A stretch of DNA of 64,000 nt, taken from the NCBI RefSeq assembly GCF_030704535.1, contig NC_081820.1, positions 20,401,001-20,465,000 on the forward strand, given 5' to 3'. The notes under the pieces were generated by a model. The model did no database searches. It saw nothing but the letters and a program-made list of their open reading frames with translations, and had not been told where the DNA came from. The stretch's first letter is position 1. Each line of letters opens with the position of its first letter. This DNA is from Vitis vinifera (taxonomy: Eukaryota > Streptophyta > Magnoliopsida > Vitales > Vitaceae). A program made the translations under genes and the position numbers. This document shows positions 34,675 to 47,398 of this stretch, one piece after another.

Positions 34675-36908
34675 TTAGAGATTAAACATGACCTTGATAG
34701 CATTACCCCCACGAGCACTGGTTTCAAAGGCTTCCTCCACATCCTTCTGTGAGAAAGTAAACCTGTGGGTTATCAGGGGTTTAACATCAATCTTGCCACT
34801 CCTCAAAAACTCAAGGCAGAGCGGCCATGTGTTCCTATAGCGGAATATGCCAACAATATCGACCTCCCTGTTGCCCCAAAAGAAAAACCACAATTATTAA
34901 ACATACAAAATCAAGCCCTAAACAAAAGTAGAAGCATAGGATAGAAAGAAGATGGAGGTCGATGTAACTCTGTTGGGGTGGGGGTGTGTGGGTTCTTCCC
35001 AAATTCAACACCCAGAAGTATGGTTGGTTTATCAATGGAACAGTGAAAGTAAAAGAAAACCATGGTTTAAAATCTGGACTGGACTGGTCGGTCCGGACTG
35101 CACTATCCTCCAGCTGCCGCCGCTGGACCCGGCGCCTATGAGGATGCTGTCAGTCCTCTGAATCACCGAATTGCAAAGTTGGAATATTGCATTTTATTTT
35201 TTTTATTAATATTTAATATTTTATCGTATATTGATTTATTGAATATTCATTATTTATTATTCATTTCTCATTAAATCAATTTAAATTTGAATCATTTCCA
35301 CTTTACTTTATTTTTATTTTATATTGATTTTTAAAATTTCCTATATGAATTTAATTATTTTATTTTAATAATATATAAAATATATATTTTGAGATCACCG
35401 TTCCAGTGTTCAAATTGGATCGTTGATCAGAACCAATAACTTTTTGGGTTCTGAAAACATTGAGGAAAACGATCAAATATAGATGACAAACAGAGAAATC
35501 ATAGATCAATTACCTGGCAGCAGCTGGAGTGAGAGGAACAGTCATCTCACTCTGGGCCAAACCCACAAGGCAAACTTTACCGCCTGCTCGAGTCGCGTTC
35601 AAAGCTGTTGACATGGTTTTGTTGAAGCCGACGCAATCAAAGCTCACATCAACTCCAGTAACCATTGTGCTTTGTATTTTTGCCACTTCTTCATCTAGAT
35701 CCTTCAGAGGTCAAAACCAATAGTATTGTTAAATGGAAAGAAATGGAATCCCTTACCAAATGATAGATTTTCAAGGCACTAGATATATGTGGTAACTCCT
35801 GGTTCAACACCCCTGGTGCTTAGGCCTGGAATGAAGGAAATATACTTGGAAATAGTTAGACCAAACCTGAATATTCGTTGAAACCCGGATAATGTCGTCT
35901 GCGCCAAGATCTTTTGCAATAGCTAGTCGCTGATCATCTACGTCCACAAGGACAATCCTCGGCGCTCCAAAAGCACGAGCAGCCAGCATTGTGACAAGGC
36001 CGATGGGGCCTGATCCCATGATCAGTACGTTGGTCTCAGGGCCAACATTAGCACGGCGACAAGCATGGATGCCGACACTGAGCGGCTCACACATTGCTCC
36101 TTCCTCCAAGCTCACATTGTCAGGTAGCTTGAAACAAAGATTTGAAGGATGGACCACCTAGTACAAGAAAGAGCATATTGTCAAGGCCAGGCATCATCCC
36201 CAAATGGTCACTCCAAGCTAAAGGAAAACCCACATCAAAGAAGACCCAACAAACCATAAAAACTAAAAGCTCTGTTTTCAACAGAGCAATTACCTGGTTA
36301 GCTAGAGAACCATTGGTTGGAGGAGATCCAAAAAACTTCATTTCTCTGCATAGATTGTATTGACCATTCCTGCAAAGACTGCATCGGTTGCAGCTAATAC
36401 CGGGCTCCAGAGCAACCCGGTCACCTGCTACAAGATTCTTCACTTCACTCCCAACTTCTTCTATGATGCCAGCACACTCATGCCCTATCACCATTGGCTT
36501 CTTCACAATGAAATTTGCGCACCTCATTGTCTGATAAGATTGAGAAAAAAGAAAAAGGAAAAAACCCTGAATTAGTCTTTGAGTCAAGAAGGTCTATAGT
36601 AGAAAGCAAATGAGAATTGCAGAGATGACTCCACCTTGAAGTGATGAACATCACTTCCACATATCCCTACAGCTTTGATCCTAACTTTGACATCATAAGG
36701 GCCTAAAACAACACAAAATTAAAGGGAAATTATGAAATGATACTTGAAAGAAATAAAACATAAAGGGAGGAAAAGGAATGATACCCAGAGAAGGGAGAAT
36801 GTAGGGTTGAATCTTGAGGGTCTTGATGCCCAGAAGCCAAGCTGCCATGTTCTCCTCTCCATGCTCCTTGCCTGAAACAGCATCCTCAGAATTGCCTCCT
36901 TTCCCCAT
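34675..36908 (-). CDS. LIDH: L-idonate 5-dehydrogenase, copy A
   Basis: Zinc-dependent medium-chain dehydrogenase of the sorbitol dehydrogenase family. As I recall, the 366-residue grapevine protein oxidises L-idonate to 5-keto-D-gluconate in the ascorbate-to-tartrate pathway. Six exons on the minus strand: 36785-36908, 36635-36702, 36294-36530, 35867-36157, 35514-35701 and 34675-34867 (1101 bases). Catalytic zinc ligands are Cys56, His81 and Glu82, with Glu167 nearby. Structural zinc cysteines are 111, 114, 117 and 125. The NAD-binding GSGPIG is at 191-196 and acidic Asp215 indicates NAD rather than NADP. Unlike gene C, it has His62 after GSDVH and GSPP at 132-135. No targeting peptide is obvious, so cytosolic. 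Intron 5 carries an insertion absent from copy B. Confidence 0.92.
35063..35486. mobile_element. Insertion in intron 5 of copy A
   Basis: Intron 5 is 646 bases here but 269 in copy B. The extra sequence begins around GGTTTAAAATCTGGACTGG, with GGTCGGTCCGGAC nearby, followed by a GC-rich then AT-rich interior. It ends near 'gatcagaaccaataac'. This composition is typical of plant MITE-type DNA transposons, but exact ends and a target duplication were not resolved. Confidence 0.45.
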
Positions 36909-37198
36909 CTCTCTCCCCTGCTTTCACAACTCACACACAGAGAGCTCTGGACCCTCACTCTGAGCTTCTCACAGGCTTTATCCACCCAATGGAATCAATC
37001 CTTTTGGGTATACGTCCAATCACAGCCACAGCTTGTCAATTATTCTGATATCCTGTTGGCCCATGAGCTGCAATCAATACAACTTTTCCTTCTATAATTG
37101 TTTTTTCTTCAAATTTATCTCCCCGTAACAAAATGTCAGATTTTGTTTCCCTTCTTGTTTGAGCTAAAAGCTGTTTCCTCGTCATTTTCTCCTATTTC

Positions 37199-37204
37199 CA
37201 CGTG
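37199..37204. promoter_or_regulatory. G-box upstream of LIDH copy A
   Basis: CACGTG, 291 bases before the start codon, embedded in TTTCCACGTGTGA. The same site is conserved upstream of copy B (49551-49556) and missing upstream of fragment D. G-boxes are bound by bZIP and bHLH factors; use here is inferred. Confidence 0.45.
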
Positions 37205-37609
37205 TGACTTTTTCACAAGATTTTTTCTCAAATGTTAAGATACCATAATTCTTTATTCCACCTCCAAGATTATCCCACATTTGAAATTTATTTCAAATTA
37301 AATTTAGATAAATATGAAGCAATTTATTTGAAATTAAATTTGGATAATCGTTTCTAACGATGCCCATCGGATGGGGGTTCCAAATATTCTTTTCTAAATC
37401 TCAGTTCGTACCATTTTAATACGAATGTGTTTGCTTTTATTATATAGAGAACGTATTCAATACTAAATGTTGGACAATGGTCCCATCTCCCAACTACTCT
37501 GTCTTAAATGGCTCCTCCCCTTTGGATGGGTTTTTGCTATTCAAAAAATATTTTTCCATTGGGAGGATTAAAAATAAGTATCTCCAAACTGAATGACCTT
37601 CAAGCATGA

Positions 37610-37990
37610 AAATATTGGTTATTTAAAAACTATTTTTAAAAATAGATTTTAAAAACAGTTTTAAAAAAATTTTGTCTAATATTTTATAAAATAAAAATTT
37701 ATTTAAAAATCTAAAATATTTTTAACTTGTTTTTAATATTTTTATATATTTTTTAAAAATAATTTTTATACCTCGTATTTTTATTTTTAATTATTCTATG
37801 TATTTATATAATAAAATTTTAAAATAATTAAAATAATATTTTATAAAAACACTTTATTTTTTATTTTAAAAATAAAAAATAAAAAATAATTTTTAATTAT
37901 TAAATATGTTTTCCTAATTTTTTATTTTAAACAACAAATAACTGCTATAAAAAATAGTTACCATTGATAGTCATTCTATAAATAAAAAAA
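37610..37990. mobile_element. hAT-like MITE remnant
   Basis: AT-rich block. Its left end (GGTTATTTAAAAACTATT) and the complement of its right end (ACTATCAATGGTAACTATT) are imperfect inverted repeats, of the family seen at 30.4 kb. Confidence 0.4.
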
Positions 37991-38158
37991 TAAAAAATAA
38001 AAACTAAACTTAGTAAGAAATCTCTCTCTATTTGCCAAATAGGTGAATAAAAATTTTAAAATTTAGTTATTTACACAATGAATTTTGCTCCAAAATATAC
38101 ATACCTATAAAATTTGTACTTTTACCAAGTACTTGATAGATAATTTGTTAAACATCCC

Positions 38159-39086
38159 GAGTTTAAGACCAAAATAATATATTTATAAAAAAAAATGATA
38201 AGAATAGTATCCATTTGAAAATATTTGTCAAAGTAGTCTTCTTTATCCACGTAAGCATCCACATGGATTTTAGAGTTTAAGACCAAAATAATATATTTGT
38301 AAAAAAAAATGATAAGAATAGTATCCATTTGAAAATATTTGTCAAAGTAGTCTTCTTTATCCACGTAAGCATCCACATGGATTTTAAGTGTAAAGAACCA
38401 CCGTTAGTGACTGTGGTTTTAGAACTTACAAAAATTTCCTTAAAACCACAGTTACAAACTGTGGTTTTACAATTTCTCTTAGAACCACAGTTACTAACTG
38501 CGGTTTTAAAAGAAGTTTCCTTAAAACCACAGTTACAAACTGTGGTTTTACAATTTCTCTTAGAACCACAGTTACTAACTGTGGTTTTACAATTATTTTT
38601 AATCCATTCCCATTTTAATGGTGTTATAATTTTAATATTATTTTTAAAATATTTTTTTTATCAAAACAACCATAAAACCACAGTTAGTAACTATGGTTTT
38701 ACTAATGGTGTTGTAATTTTAATATTATTTTTAAAATAATTTTTATCAAAATAACCATAAAACCACAGTTAGTAACTGTGGTTTTACAATTATTTTCAAT
38801 CCATATCTATTTTAATGGTGTTGTAATTTTAATATTATTTTTAAAATATTTTATCAAAATACCCATAAAACCACAGTTAGTAACTGTGGTTTTACAATTA
38901 TTTTCAATCCGCATATATTTTAATGGTGTTGTAATTTTAATATTATTTTTAAAATATTTTTTTATCAAAATTACAATTATGTTGTAATTTTCACAAATAT
39001 TTTTAAGGGGACTCATGTATAAAAAAGTATGGGATTTTAGAACTTTGCTTTTCACAAATTTTTTTGTTACGACTGTTTTAAATATG

Positions 39087-39144
<58 letters not shown>

Positions 39145-39985
39145 ATCTTTATTTTTTCATATTTTCCTTGAAAATTTGAGAAAATAATTTGGTCTACATG
39201 CATTCCCATAAAAATTTATATATTTATAGTAAATAAAATATTTATTTGTTTTACAAATATTTTCACATATGAACTAAAGAAAATTATTTATTCATATTAT
39301 TTTTAAATTTTAAAATAACTAAAGAAATTGTTTATATTATTTTAAAATTTTATCTTTTCATATGAAAATTAATGTCAGTGATTATGATTTTAGGTTATTT
39401 ATTATTAAGTATGATTTGAACTTATGTCTGGGTTAAAATGTATAATTTTTTAATTATATGAAAGAAAAATAGGTAGTGGTTGTAATAATTTATTTAGTTA
39501 GAATTTATTTCATTTATACTTTAGGATGCATTTGAGTTTTATTTGTTTAAATTATCAAGGAAACATGTGAATAATATAACATCACTAATTTGAATAACTG
39601 TGGTTTTATGGTTGTTTTGATAAAAAAAATATTTTAAAAATAATATTAAAATTATAACACCATTAAAATGGGAACAAATTAAAAATAATTGTAAAGTTAG
39701 GAAATTGTAAAACCACAGTTTGTAACTGTGGTTTTAAGGAAACTTATTTTAAAACCGCAGTTAGTAACTGTGGTTCTAAGAGAAATTGTAAAACCACAGT
39801 TTGTAACTGTGGTTTTAAGGAAATTTTTGTAAGTTCTAAAACCACAGTTACCAACGGTGGTTCTTTACACTTAAAATCTATGTGGATGCTTACGTGGATA
39901 AAGAAGACTACTTTGACAAATATTTTCAAATGAATACTATTCTTATCATTTTTTTTTATAAATATATTATTTTGGTCTTAAACTC
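38159..39985. mobile_element. Inverted-repeat Mutator-like element built of self-palindromes
   Basis: Non-coding element of 1827 bases. It begins GAGTTTAAGACC and ends with the exact complement GGTCTTAAACTC, and is flanked by the 9-base direct repeat AAACATCCC (38150-38158 and 39986-39994). The inverted arms are alignable for over 400 bases; the left arm has an extra tandem copy of its first 117 bases. The arms carry at least twelve copies of a self-complementary unit, half-site AAAACCACAGTTA facing its complement. Left-side copies start near 38397, 38443, 38491, 38525, 38563, 38675, 38757 and 38867; right-side copies near 39708, 39751, 39790 and 39838, with a half copy at 39594. The loop holds a TA repeat (39089-39141). 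The 9-base duplication and long inverted ends point to the Mutator superfamily. ORFs in the arms are not genes. Confidence 0.85.
39089..39141. repeat. TA microsatellite
   Basis: TATA repeat inside the loop of the inverted-repeat element. Confidence 0.95.
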
Positions 39986-40485
39986 AAACATCCCCATCAA
40001 ATATGTATTGACCCCTCCTCCCCACTTGCCCACCTACCCCCCTTGTTTTTCTTTTTTTCTTTTTTCTTTTTCTCTAATTTAAAAAAAAAAAATTTGAGGA
40101 TGGCAATTAAGTGGAAAAGAATGAAAAGGAAAGAAAAGGAAAATAATAAAGATGTTATGTTGGGTTTTGATGAGTGTCGGTGGGTTGGAAAAAAAAAAGG
40201 GGAAATGTTATTTTCATGCCTAAATAGGGTGGGGGGTGGAAGTGAAGAAATTTTGCATTCTTATCTTTAACGGTAGCCAAATTAAATTTGGTGTGGTGAT
40301 GTTATGGAAACAATCAACATAAGTTGACCCATCCCAACATCAACTACCCTGATGTAATTGTTATAATTCTAATATTTATAATTTATATTATTATAATAAT
40401 CTTTATTTTAAATTTTTTTTTAAGTATTTTTAGAGGACAACGACATTAGACATTAAATTGTGTCTATATTTAGAGTCATGTTTGA

Positions 40486-40950
40486 TTGTGATTCTATAAA
40501 GCGTTTTTAGTGTAAAAAGTGCTTTTAAAATAAATTTAAGTGTTTGATAAAATTTAAGAAATATTTTAAAAAATATGAAAAATTATTTATAAAATTAGAA
40601 AATGATTGAAGTGGTTTTTCAAAATTTTAAAAGCGTTTTCTAAAATTTTTCAAATACCTATTTTTTTGGTAAAAAGGTTTTCTAGAATCATTACAAAACA
40701 AGTTCTTATCATGTCCTCTAAGTAAACACTTTCATTAAAAATTATTTCGAGTAAAAATATTATTAAATGCAATCTTAAAGTGAATTTGACAGTATTTCTA
40801 TTCGAAGTATTTTAAAAATAAAAAACATTATAAAGTGATTTTTCAATATTATAAATGATTTTTAAAAGTATTTTTTAAAATTTATTAAATATCTTATTTA
40901 AAAATATTAAATTAAATTATAAACGCTTGTAAAAATCATTATCAGAATAC
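40486..40950. mobile_element. MITE, same family as 57309-57424
   Basis: Left end TTTGATTGTGATTCTATAAAG and the complement of the right end (CTGATAATGATTTTTACAAG) are imperfect inverted repeats followed by GCGTTT. A related end lies inside at about 40780, suggesting nesting or partial duplication. Confidence 0.45.
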
Positions 40951-41154
40951 TTAATATTATTTTATTTTTATGGAAATAGATACTTCCTCTTTTAGATTAT
41001 TAAATTTATTAAACAATACAACTCCTTGGACGGGGTCAAACAAAAATTTAATCCTTCAAAGCTCCTTAAATTTGACTTGACCAACTTGGTAAAATCAAAT
41101 CTCAACTCAAATTTGAAAAACAAAATATTATTGAATTGAACTCTTGGGTCCGCT

Positions 41155-41460
41155 TATTTGACACGTAACCCATTTTAATTTAATTTTGATGACTCGGATT
41201 TGATGGGTATTTTTTGTCCCGATCCCAAAAGTTAGTTGTTTGTCCTTGGTGTGGCAGAACTTATGTGAAAGTGGCGCAATATTTGTCATGAGAATATAAA
41301 GGGTGGTACCACTTTTATAATAGAGACGCCCCTGTGAGGCTGCACATGTCATTTTATTATTGTATGCCAACCACAAGTAGTGGGGCCCACCCCTGACCCT
41401 TCAACTTTTTTGAATGCACACGTGGTTGGCCCCCACCCACGTTCAATTTTTATTGAATTT
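41155..41460. repeat. Conserved intergenic block, copy 1 of 3
   Basis: Shared with about 50325-50650 and 53935-54240. It contains 'gaatgcacacgtggttggcc' (CACGTG at 41419-41424), GTGGGGCCCACC and ATGAGAATATAAAG. No ORF is conserved among the copies. It marks the three repeat units of the cluster. Confidence 0.7.
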
Positions 41461-42816
41461 ATCAATTATTTTCTATTTATTCTAGGTCTCAAATGGAAGT
41501 TTGGGAAATGATAAGAAACGAAAAAAAAAAGGGAAAATCTAAAAATAAATTTTATCCTATTAAGACTTTTAGATTATATTTCATTGGGAAAAATTTGAGA
41601 CAAAAATGTTAAAGAAAGAAAATAAAAATCAAATTTAAAATAAATAAATTATTTTTATACATCACTTCAAATTCATTTCATATATTTTTTTTTCTTATAT
41701 ATAAATATTAAATAATGTAAAAATATATAAATTCTTAACTACTTTTAATTATATTTTTTTTCATATTTTTATAAAGAAATCAAATATAAGAAAATTATTT
41801 TTTTATTTTTTTATTACTTTTTGACAACCAAATGTAACTTTATTTTTTATTTTATAATTAATATTAATTTTTATGTTAGGTACAAACCCCTCTTACTTTT
41901 CATTTTGTACTTAATTGATGTATTGAAAATTGATCTTCACTTGAAAAAAAAAAAAAAAGTTTGTGTTGTTTTGTCAAGCTTCATAAAGTTTTTCAAGTGG
42001 AATCTGACTCCAATGCTTATGATTTTCACAACTATATGAATGAAACATAAATGATAATGATGGTCCATATAATGGGATTCCATATTTTTTCTTTTTTCAA
42101 TTTTATATTTTGATGGGTAAGGTTAATGGGATTCCATTTTTTTTATATATATTTCTTAAAACAAAAAGCTACATCATGATTGGGTATTTTCCTTTATCAT
42201 GATTCATAGGAATATGCCAAATTACCCGACATATTCACAAGCATATTATTATTATTATTAGTATACAAATGAGTATTTGATTGATTGAATATGATATAAG
42301 ATATGATAAGAGAAAAGATAATATATTTTATTTTATATTTGCTTAGTAATGGAATAAGATAAATTACTTTATCGTTTATCTTATTTTATCTTATGTTGAG
42401 ATAGGATAAGGAGTGGGATAAAAATATTCATATTTATCATCTTTTTTTTATTCTTTCCGCATTGAATATGTTAATCCTAAGTTAATGTTTAAAATTTATT
42501 TTATAAAATAAAAAATTTTGATAAAAAATAAAACTTGTGGTTGAAAAAGGAGAAATAAAAAATATTTATGAAATATATTATAAAATGATATTAATATAAT
42601 ATTAGTAATATATGTATTATTGAATAACATAATATATAAAAAAATTATAAAATTTAAATATTTTAATCATAAATATTATAAATGAAAAATAAATTTCATA
42701 TTATTTTTAATTATTAAATATTGGAATATAATTTTTATTTTTATTTTAAACAAATATCGAAGATTGAAAAGATAATATATTAAGATTCATGTATATTAGA
42801 TTTAATATCATCATAT
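41461..42816. other. AT-rich DNA inside unit A
   Basis: About 41970-42740 is repeated at 43860-44760 and partly at about 54660-55100 in unit D. No gene seen. Confidence 0.5.
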
Positions 42817-43855
42817 TGTTAACCCCAAGAGTTCTTCTAAGTAAGTTTTGATAATAACAAATCATGGTTAGTTTTCTAATAAATTTAAATCCAGATGAGT
42901 TTGGGGTGTTACTGAAGAAATTCAATTAGAAAATCAAGTTAGATCAAAGAAACTCAAAGATAATCATTTAAGGATTAAAGAAGTGCAAGATCAAGTATGC
43001 TTAAAGGTCTTTCAAGTTTAGGAATCCTATATGAGATGTTCACTTGGGTGTACTTAGGATTTTAAATTCAATCCATGCATATTTTTCATACTCATCTTTA
43101 AGTCTTGAAAGTGCATATATTTATACGCTCAAGTTTTGATCCAAAACTTTAGGCAATAATCTTTCAATTACGTATCATCAAGTGATTAAAATTGTTGCCT
43201 AAGTGGTAAAAAGTTTTAAACCTGAGAAGGATGGGTTTTCTAGTTAGGGAATAAGTCAACCAGTTACTTTTTCTTGGTCAAGGTCTGATCAAGGGGGCAT
43301 TGAATTTTTGTCTCTCATCCAATAAACTTGTCTTCTCACCTTCCCAATCGAGCTCCCAACGGTTACTTGTTAAATATTTAATGCCCAAGGGTTAGCGAAC
43401 CAATTGACTTGAGCTTGAAAAAGCCCGTTGGAGCACTTTTTAGTATCCCAAATTGGAAACTTATAAATTGAGAGCTCTATTTCATTTATAAAATAGAGAA
43501 TATTTGTTTTAAATTTTTTACCAACCTATTTCTCATATTAAAAATCTCTCATTCTTTTTTTGTGCATTTAACTCTCATTTGCAAATCAACCTAGTGCATT
43601 TTAGTTATTCATCCTAGCCTTCTTGTTTCTTGTTTATTAATTGTGTTAGGTTGAGTGTTCTTCTAATCACATTTATTGAAGTGAGGATCAAATGTTAATC
43701 TTCAAGTTTAGGATAGACTTGAACAATTGATCGTAATGTTTATTGGAGTCGAAAATCCAATTGTAAAGACTTAAGAGTTTGATGGAAGCTTCAAATTAGT
43801 AGAACCTTCATTTGAGAGGAACTTAAGGAGGATGAACATAGACGAAATTGATAGA
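42817..43855 (+). mobile_element. Probable solo LTR or LTR fragment
   Basis: Begins TGTTAACCCCAAGAGTTC followed by a 'gataataacaaatcatg' phrase, the style of many plant LTR starts. It interrupts the duplicated block of unit A and contains no coding sequence. The right end and a target duplication could not be fixed. Confidence 0.4.
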
Positions 43856-45787
43856 ATCACTATAAAGTTTTTCAAGTAAAATATGACTCAAATATTTATG
43901 ATTTTCACAACAATATGAATAAACACATAAATGATGGTCCATGTACAAACTTGAATGATAAAGCTAATGGGATTTCGTCTTTTTTCCTTTTTTCAATATT
44001 CCATATAGAAACTTGAACGGTCAAGGTAATGTGATTCCATCTTTTTTTTTTTTTTTTAATTTTATATTTTGAAGGGTAAGGTTAATGGGATTCCATTCCT
44101 TTTTTTAAAAAAAATTATATTTAATGCAAAAGCTACATCATGGTTTGCTCTTTGTTCTTCTATCATGATTCACATGGCATATGACAAATCACCTGACTCT
44201 AGATATTATTATTATTGTTATCTTACAAATGCATTGATTGAATATAATATAAGATAAAATAAGAGAGAAAATAACATATTTTATTCTATATTTGGTTGGT
44301 AATGGAATAAGATAAATTACTCTTTCTTTATCTTATCCTATATTTAACCAAATATGAAATACAATAAATAGTGAGATAAATTATTCATATTTTTTATATT
44401 CTTTCCACATAAAATATATTAATCCTAAGTTAATATTTAAAATTTATTTTGTAAAATAAAAATTTTGATTAAAAATTTAAATTTGTGGTCAAAAAAAGAT
44501 TAAAAAAAATTGTACAATAAAAAATTAAATTTGTAGTAAAAAAAGAATTTATAAAATATATTATAAAATAATACTAATATATGTATTCTTTAATATATAA
44601 AAAATGAATAAATTAAATAATATAATATACATTTGTTTTTATTTATAAATTTTAAATATTTTAACCATGAATATTGTGAATGAATAAATAAACAAACAAA
44701 TAAATAAATATTTACTAAATTTTAAATTATTGAACAATTTTATAGAAATTTCATAATTTTTTAGCGGATGATATTTTAGGATATGTATATCATATCCACG
44801 TAATATTCAACAATTATGTATATCTTAAGATAAACATGTCATATCCCTGTAATATCCATGTAACATCCTTATAATATCCTATGATATTATATATAATGCT
44901 TTTTTTTTATTTTACAAAAAAAAACATATAAGTATGACATAGTATATCTCATTAAATATAATAGATTGAGATATCAATGTCCATTAGATATAATATTAAA
45001 GAATATCATATCTCATTTAAAATGATATCCTAAAATATTCATATCATAGTCATATAATATTCAAAGATTATATATATCCTAGGATAAACATGTCACATCT
45101 ATAAATTATTTTACAGTTATAAAAATCAAATGTGCAAAGAAATACATAACTTCAAACTCTTGAATATAATCAAGTCAAAATAAGTATATTATCATTTACT
45201 CTCCAAGTTAAAAGAGCCCCTCCATGTAATGTTGGCATACTAATTATAAATTTGAGTCCAAGATTAGATAAGACTAATGTTAGTAAATTGTCAGGTGGTT
45301 TTCTATATAAATACTATTCATACATGAATAATGGACCCGGGGTCATGATTTTTTCCCTTTGTCAACTTTTCATTATTAATAATGACTTGATGTTTCTCTC
45401 TTACTTTTTTTTTTTTTACATCAATTTCTCAATAAGATCAATGCGTGATGGATCCCGTATTTGTTGTAGCTTATATATTCACATATGCAACTTTCTTGAT
45501 TGCATAGCTAGAACAAGGCAAAGACATATGGGCTATTTCTAAGTTTTTGCGGCCACATAACATATTAAATTGGTTCAGACGATAATTGATTTTTTTTCTA
45601 TTGGTTTTAACTCTCCTTTTATAATAAAATATTTTGAACACTTGAAAAGGTGAGGTTTTTATGACATTTTTTATGAATTACTAATTTGATGAAATCCTTA
45701 TCTCATCAATTGTACGACATGGGTAACAATTTTTGTTAATATCATATCAAGAAATGAAAACATTATTAAAAACTTTAAAAGAGTTAG
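43856..45787. other. AT-rich duplicated intergenic DNA
   Basis: 43860-44760 is the second copy of about 41970-42740. 45200-45560 is repeated at about 46190-46500 and again near 51270-51487 and 55850-56200. Short ORFs are not conserved between the copies. Confidence 0.5.
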
Positions 45788-45874
45788 CATTATGTCATTA
45801 TTGGTATATGATTCGACTTTATGTCACTATTGATATATTATTCGACATTTTGTCAGTATTGGTATATGATTCAA
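45788..45874. repeat. 29-base minisatellite, three units
   Basis: Three diverged units of the pattern CATTATGTCACTATTGGTAT plus nine further bases. The same array with five units lies at 46671-46815 in the neighbouring duplicate segment. Confidence 0.8.
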
Positions 45875-46670
45875 TGTGAATAAGACTTTTCATTCTATTA
45901 GATCTAAAATTATTTTTTATAAAACAATTTTCCCACCCCTAAGGAAAGAAAAGCTGATTCTAGAAAAATGATATGAAATTTCTTGGATTTTAGAAAAACA
46001 ACATGAAATTTTGAATATTTTACAAGCGATACGAGTTAAAGACAATTAATTAATATTACAACAAATAAATCTAAAATGTACTTGAAGTGTGAAAAAATCT
46101 AATGTTTTAATTGGATGATTAATATTAAATGGAAATAAACAATCCAAATAGAGTTAAGGTCGTTAGGAGAGAAGTATTTGTACATAGGGACAAGATCAAT
46201 GCCTTTTGCCAACTTGTCATCAAGAGAGAAATATTTATTATCAACTTGTCATTGATTAACGACGTGATGTTTTTCTCTTCCATATTTTCATTTTTGACAT
46301 CAATTTCTTAATAAGATCAATGCATGATATGCTCTATAATTTGTTGTAGGTTATATATTAACATATGTGACTTTCTTGATTGCATAGCTAGAATAGGGTA
46401 AAGACATATGGCTATTTCTAAGTTTTTGTTGTCACACAACATATTAAATTGGTTCCTCAACGATAATTGATTTTTTTTTCAATTGGTTTTAACTTTCCCT
46501 TTATAATCAAATATCTTGAACACTTAAAAAAGTGAGATTTTTATGACCTTTTTTTATGAATTGCTAATTTGATGAAATCTTTATCTTATCAATCGTAGAA
46601 CGTGGATAACAAATGTTGTTAATATCATATCAATAAATGAAAGCATGATTAAAAGCTTTAAAAGAGTTAA

Positions 46671-46815
46671 CATTATGTCACTATTGGTATATGATTCAAC
46701 ATTATGTCACTATTGGTATATGATTCGATATTATGTCACTATTAGTATATGATTTGACGTTATGTCCCTATTAGTATGTTATTCGACATTATGCCACTAT
46801 TGGTATATAATTCGA
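46671..46815. repeat. 29-base minisatellite, five units
   Basis: Five consecutive 29-base units, each starting with a variant of CATTATGTCACTATT and ending ATTCGA or ATTCAA. Copy-number variant of the array at 45788-45874. Confidence 0.85.
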
Positions 46816-47312
46816 TGTGAATAAGACTTTTCGTTCAATTTGACTTAAACAATGGGCAAGGTGAATTATAGGAAATTCTCATACTTGTAAATTTTTCAAC
46901 ATATTTCAACTTTTTCCATTTTTTTTATTTTTAAAATTTTAAATTTTATTAAAAACAAATATAATTTATAAATAAAAATATTATAAATATTTATAATTTA
47001 TTTTTATGAAAATTAATATTTTATTTATGTTTAAAATTTTGAAAAATAAAAAAATATCAAAAATAATTTTTTTTATTTAAAATTATGTTTAATCGCAAGT
47101 GGGACAAAGTCATATTTGAACTCATCCCCACCCCTACAACTCCAGGTTTTTTAAAACTTCTCAAATCTGTCCTGTTTATATTTATCTCAAACCTTCACAT
47201 CTACTAAAGTAAGATTAAGTGAATAATTCAATTTACATATGCATTTTTACTCAAATATATATATATATAGAAACTGAGTTTAGAGATTGAAAAAAAAAAA
47301 ACAAAGGATTTT
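46816..47312. other. AT-rich spacer before gene B
   Basis: No features other than A/T runs. Homology with the 3' flank of gene A begins at about 47313. Confidence 0.5.
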
Positions 47313-47398
47313 AGTCTCCACAAACGATGGATGGATGAAATCAAAAGCAGCAAGCCGGAAGTCACTCCTAACAACTAGAAGCATAACATAATCTCCAT

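Larger units (their letters stand above)
34590..47312. repeat. Dehydrogenase cluster, repeat unit A
   Basis: Direct-repeat unit holding gene A, its promoter (36909 to about 37600) and an intergenic block at 41155-41460, each with counterparts in unit B (47313-51487) and partly in unit D (51488 to about 56500). Unit A is longer because it contains the inverted-repeat element (38159-39985), an LTR-like insert (42817 to about 43855) and internal duplications (about 41970-42740 versus 43860-44760; 45200-45875 versus 46140-46815). Confidence 0.7.

Noticed and set aside
38397-39860. CRISPR-like array from evenly repeated palindromes
   Set aside because: Plant nuclear DNA, uneven spacing, repeats also inverted on the other arm, and flanked by a transposon target duplication.
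38122-39929. ORFs of 61-136 codons with repeated Val/Leu-rich patterns
   Set aside because: They lie in the inverted arms of the transposable element and arise from its palindromic repeats.
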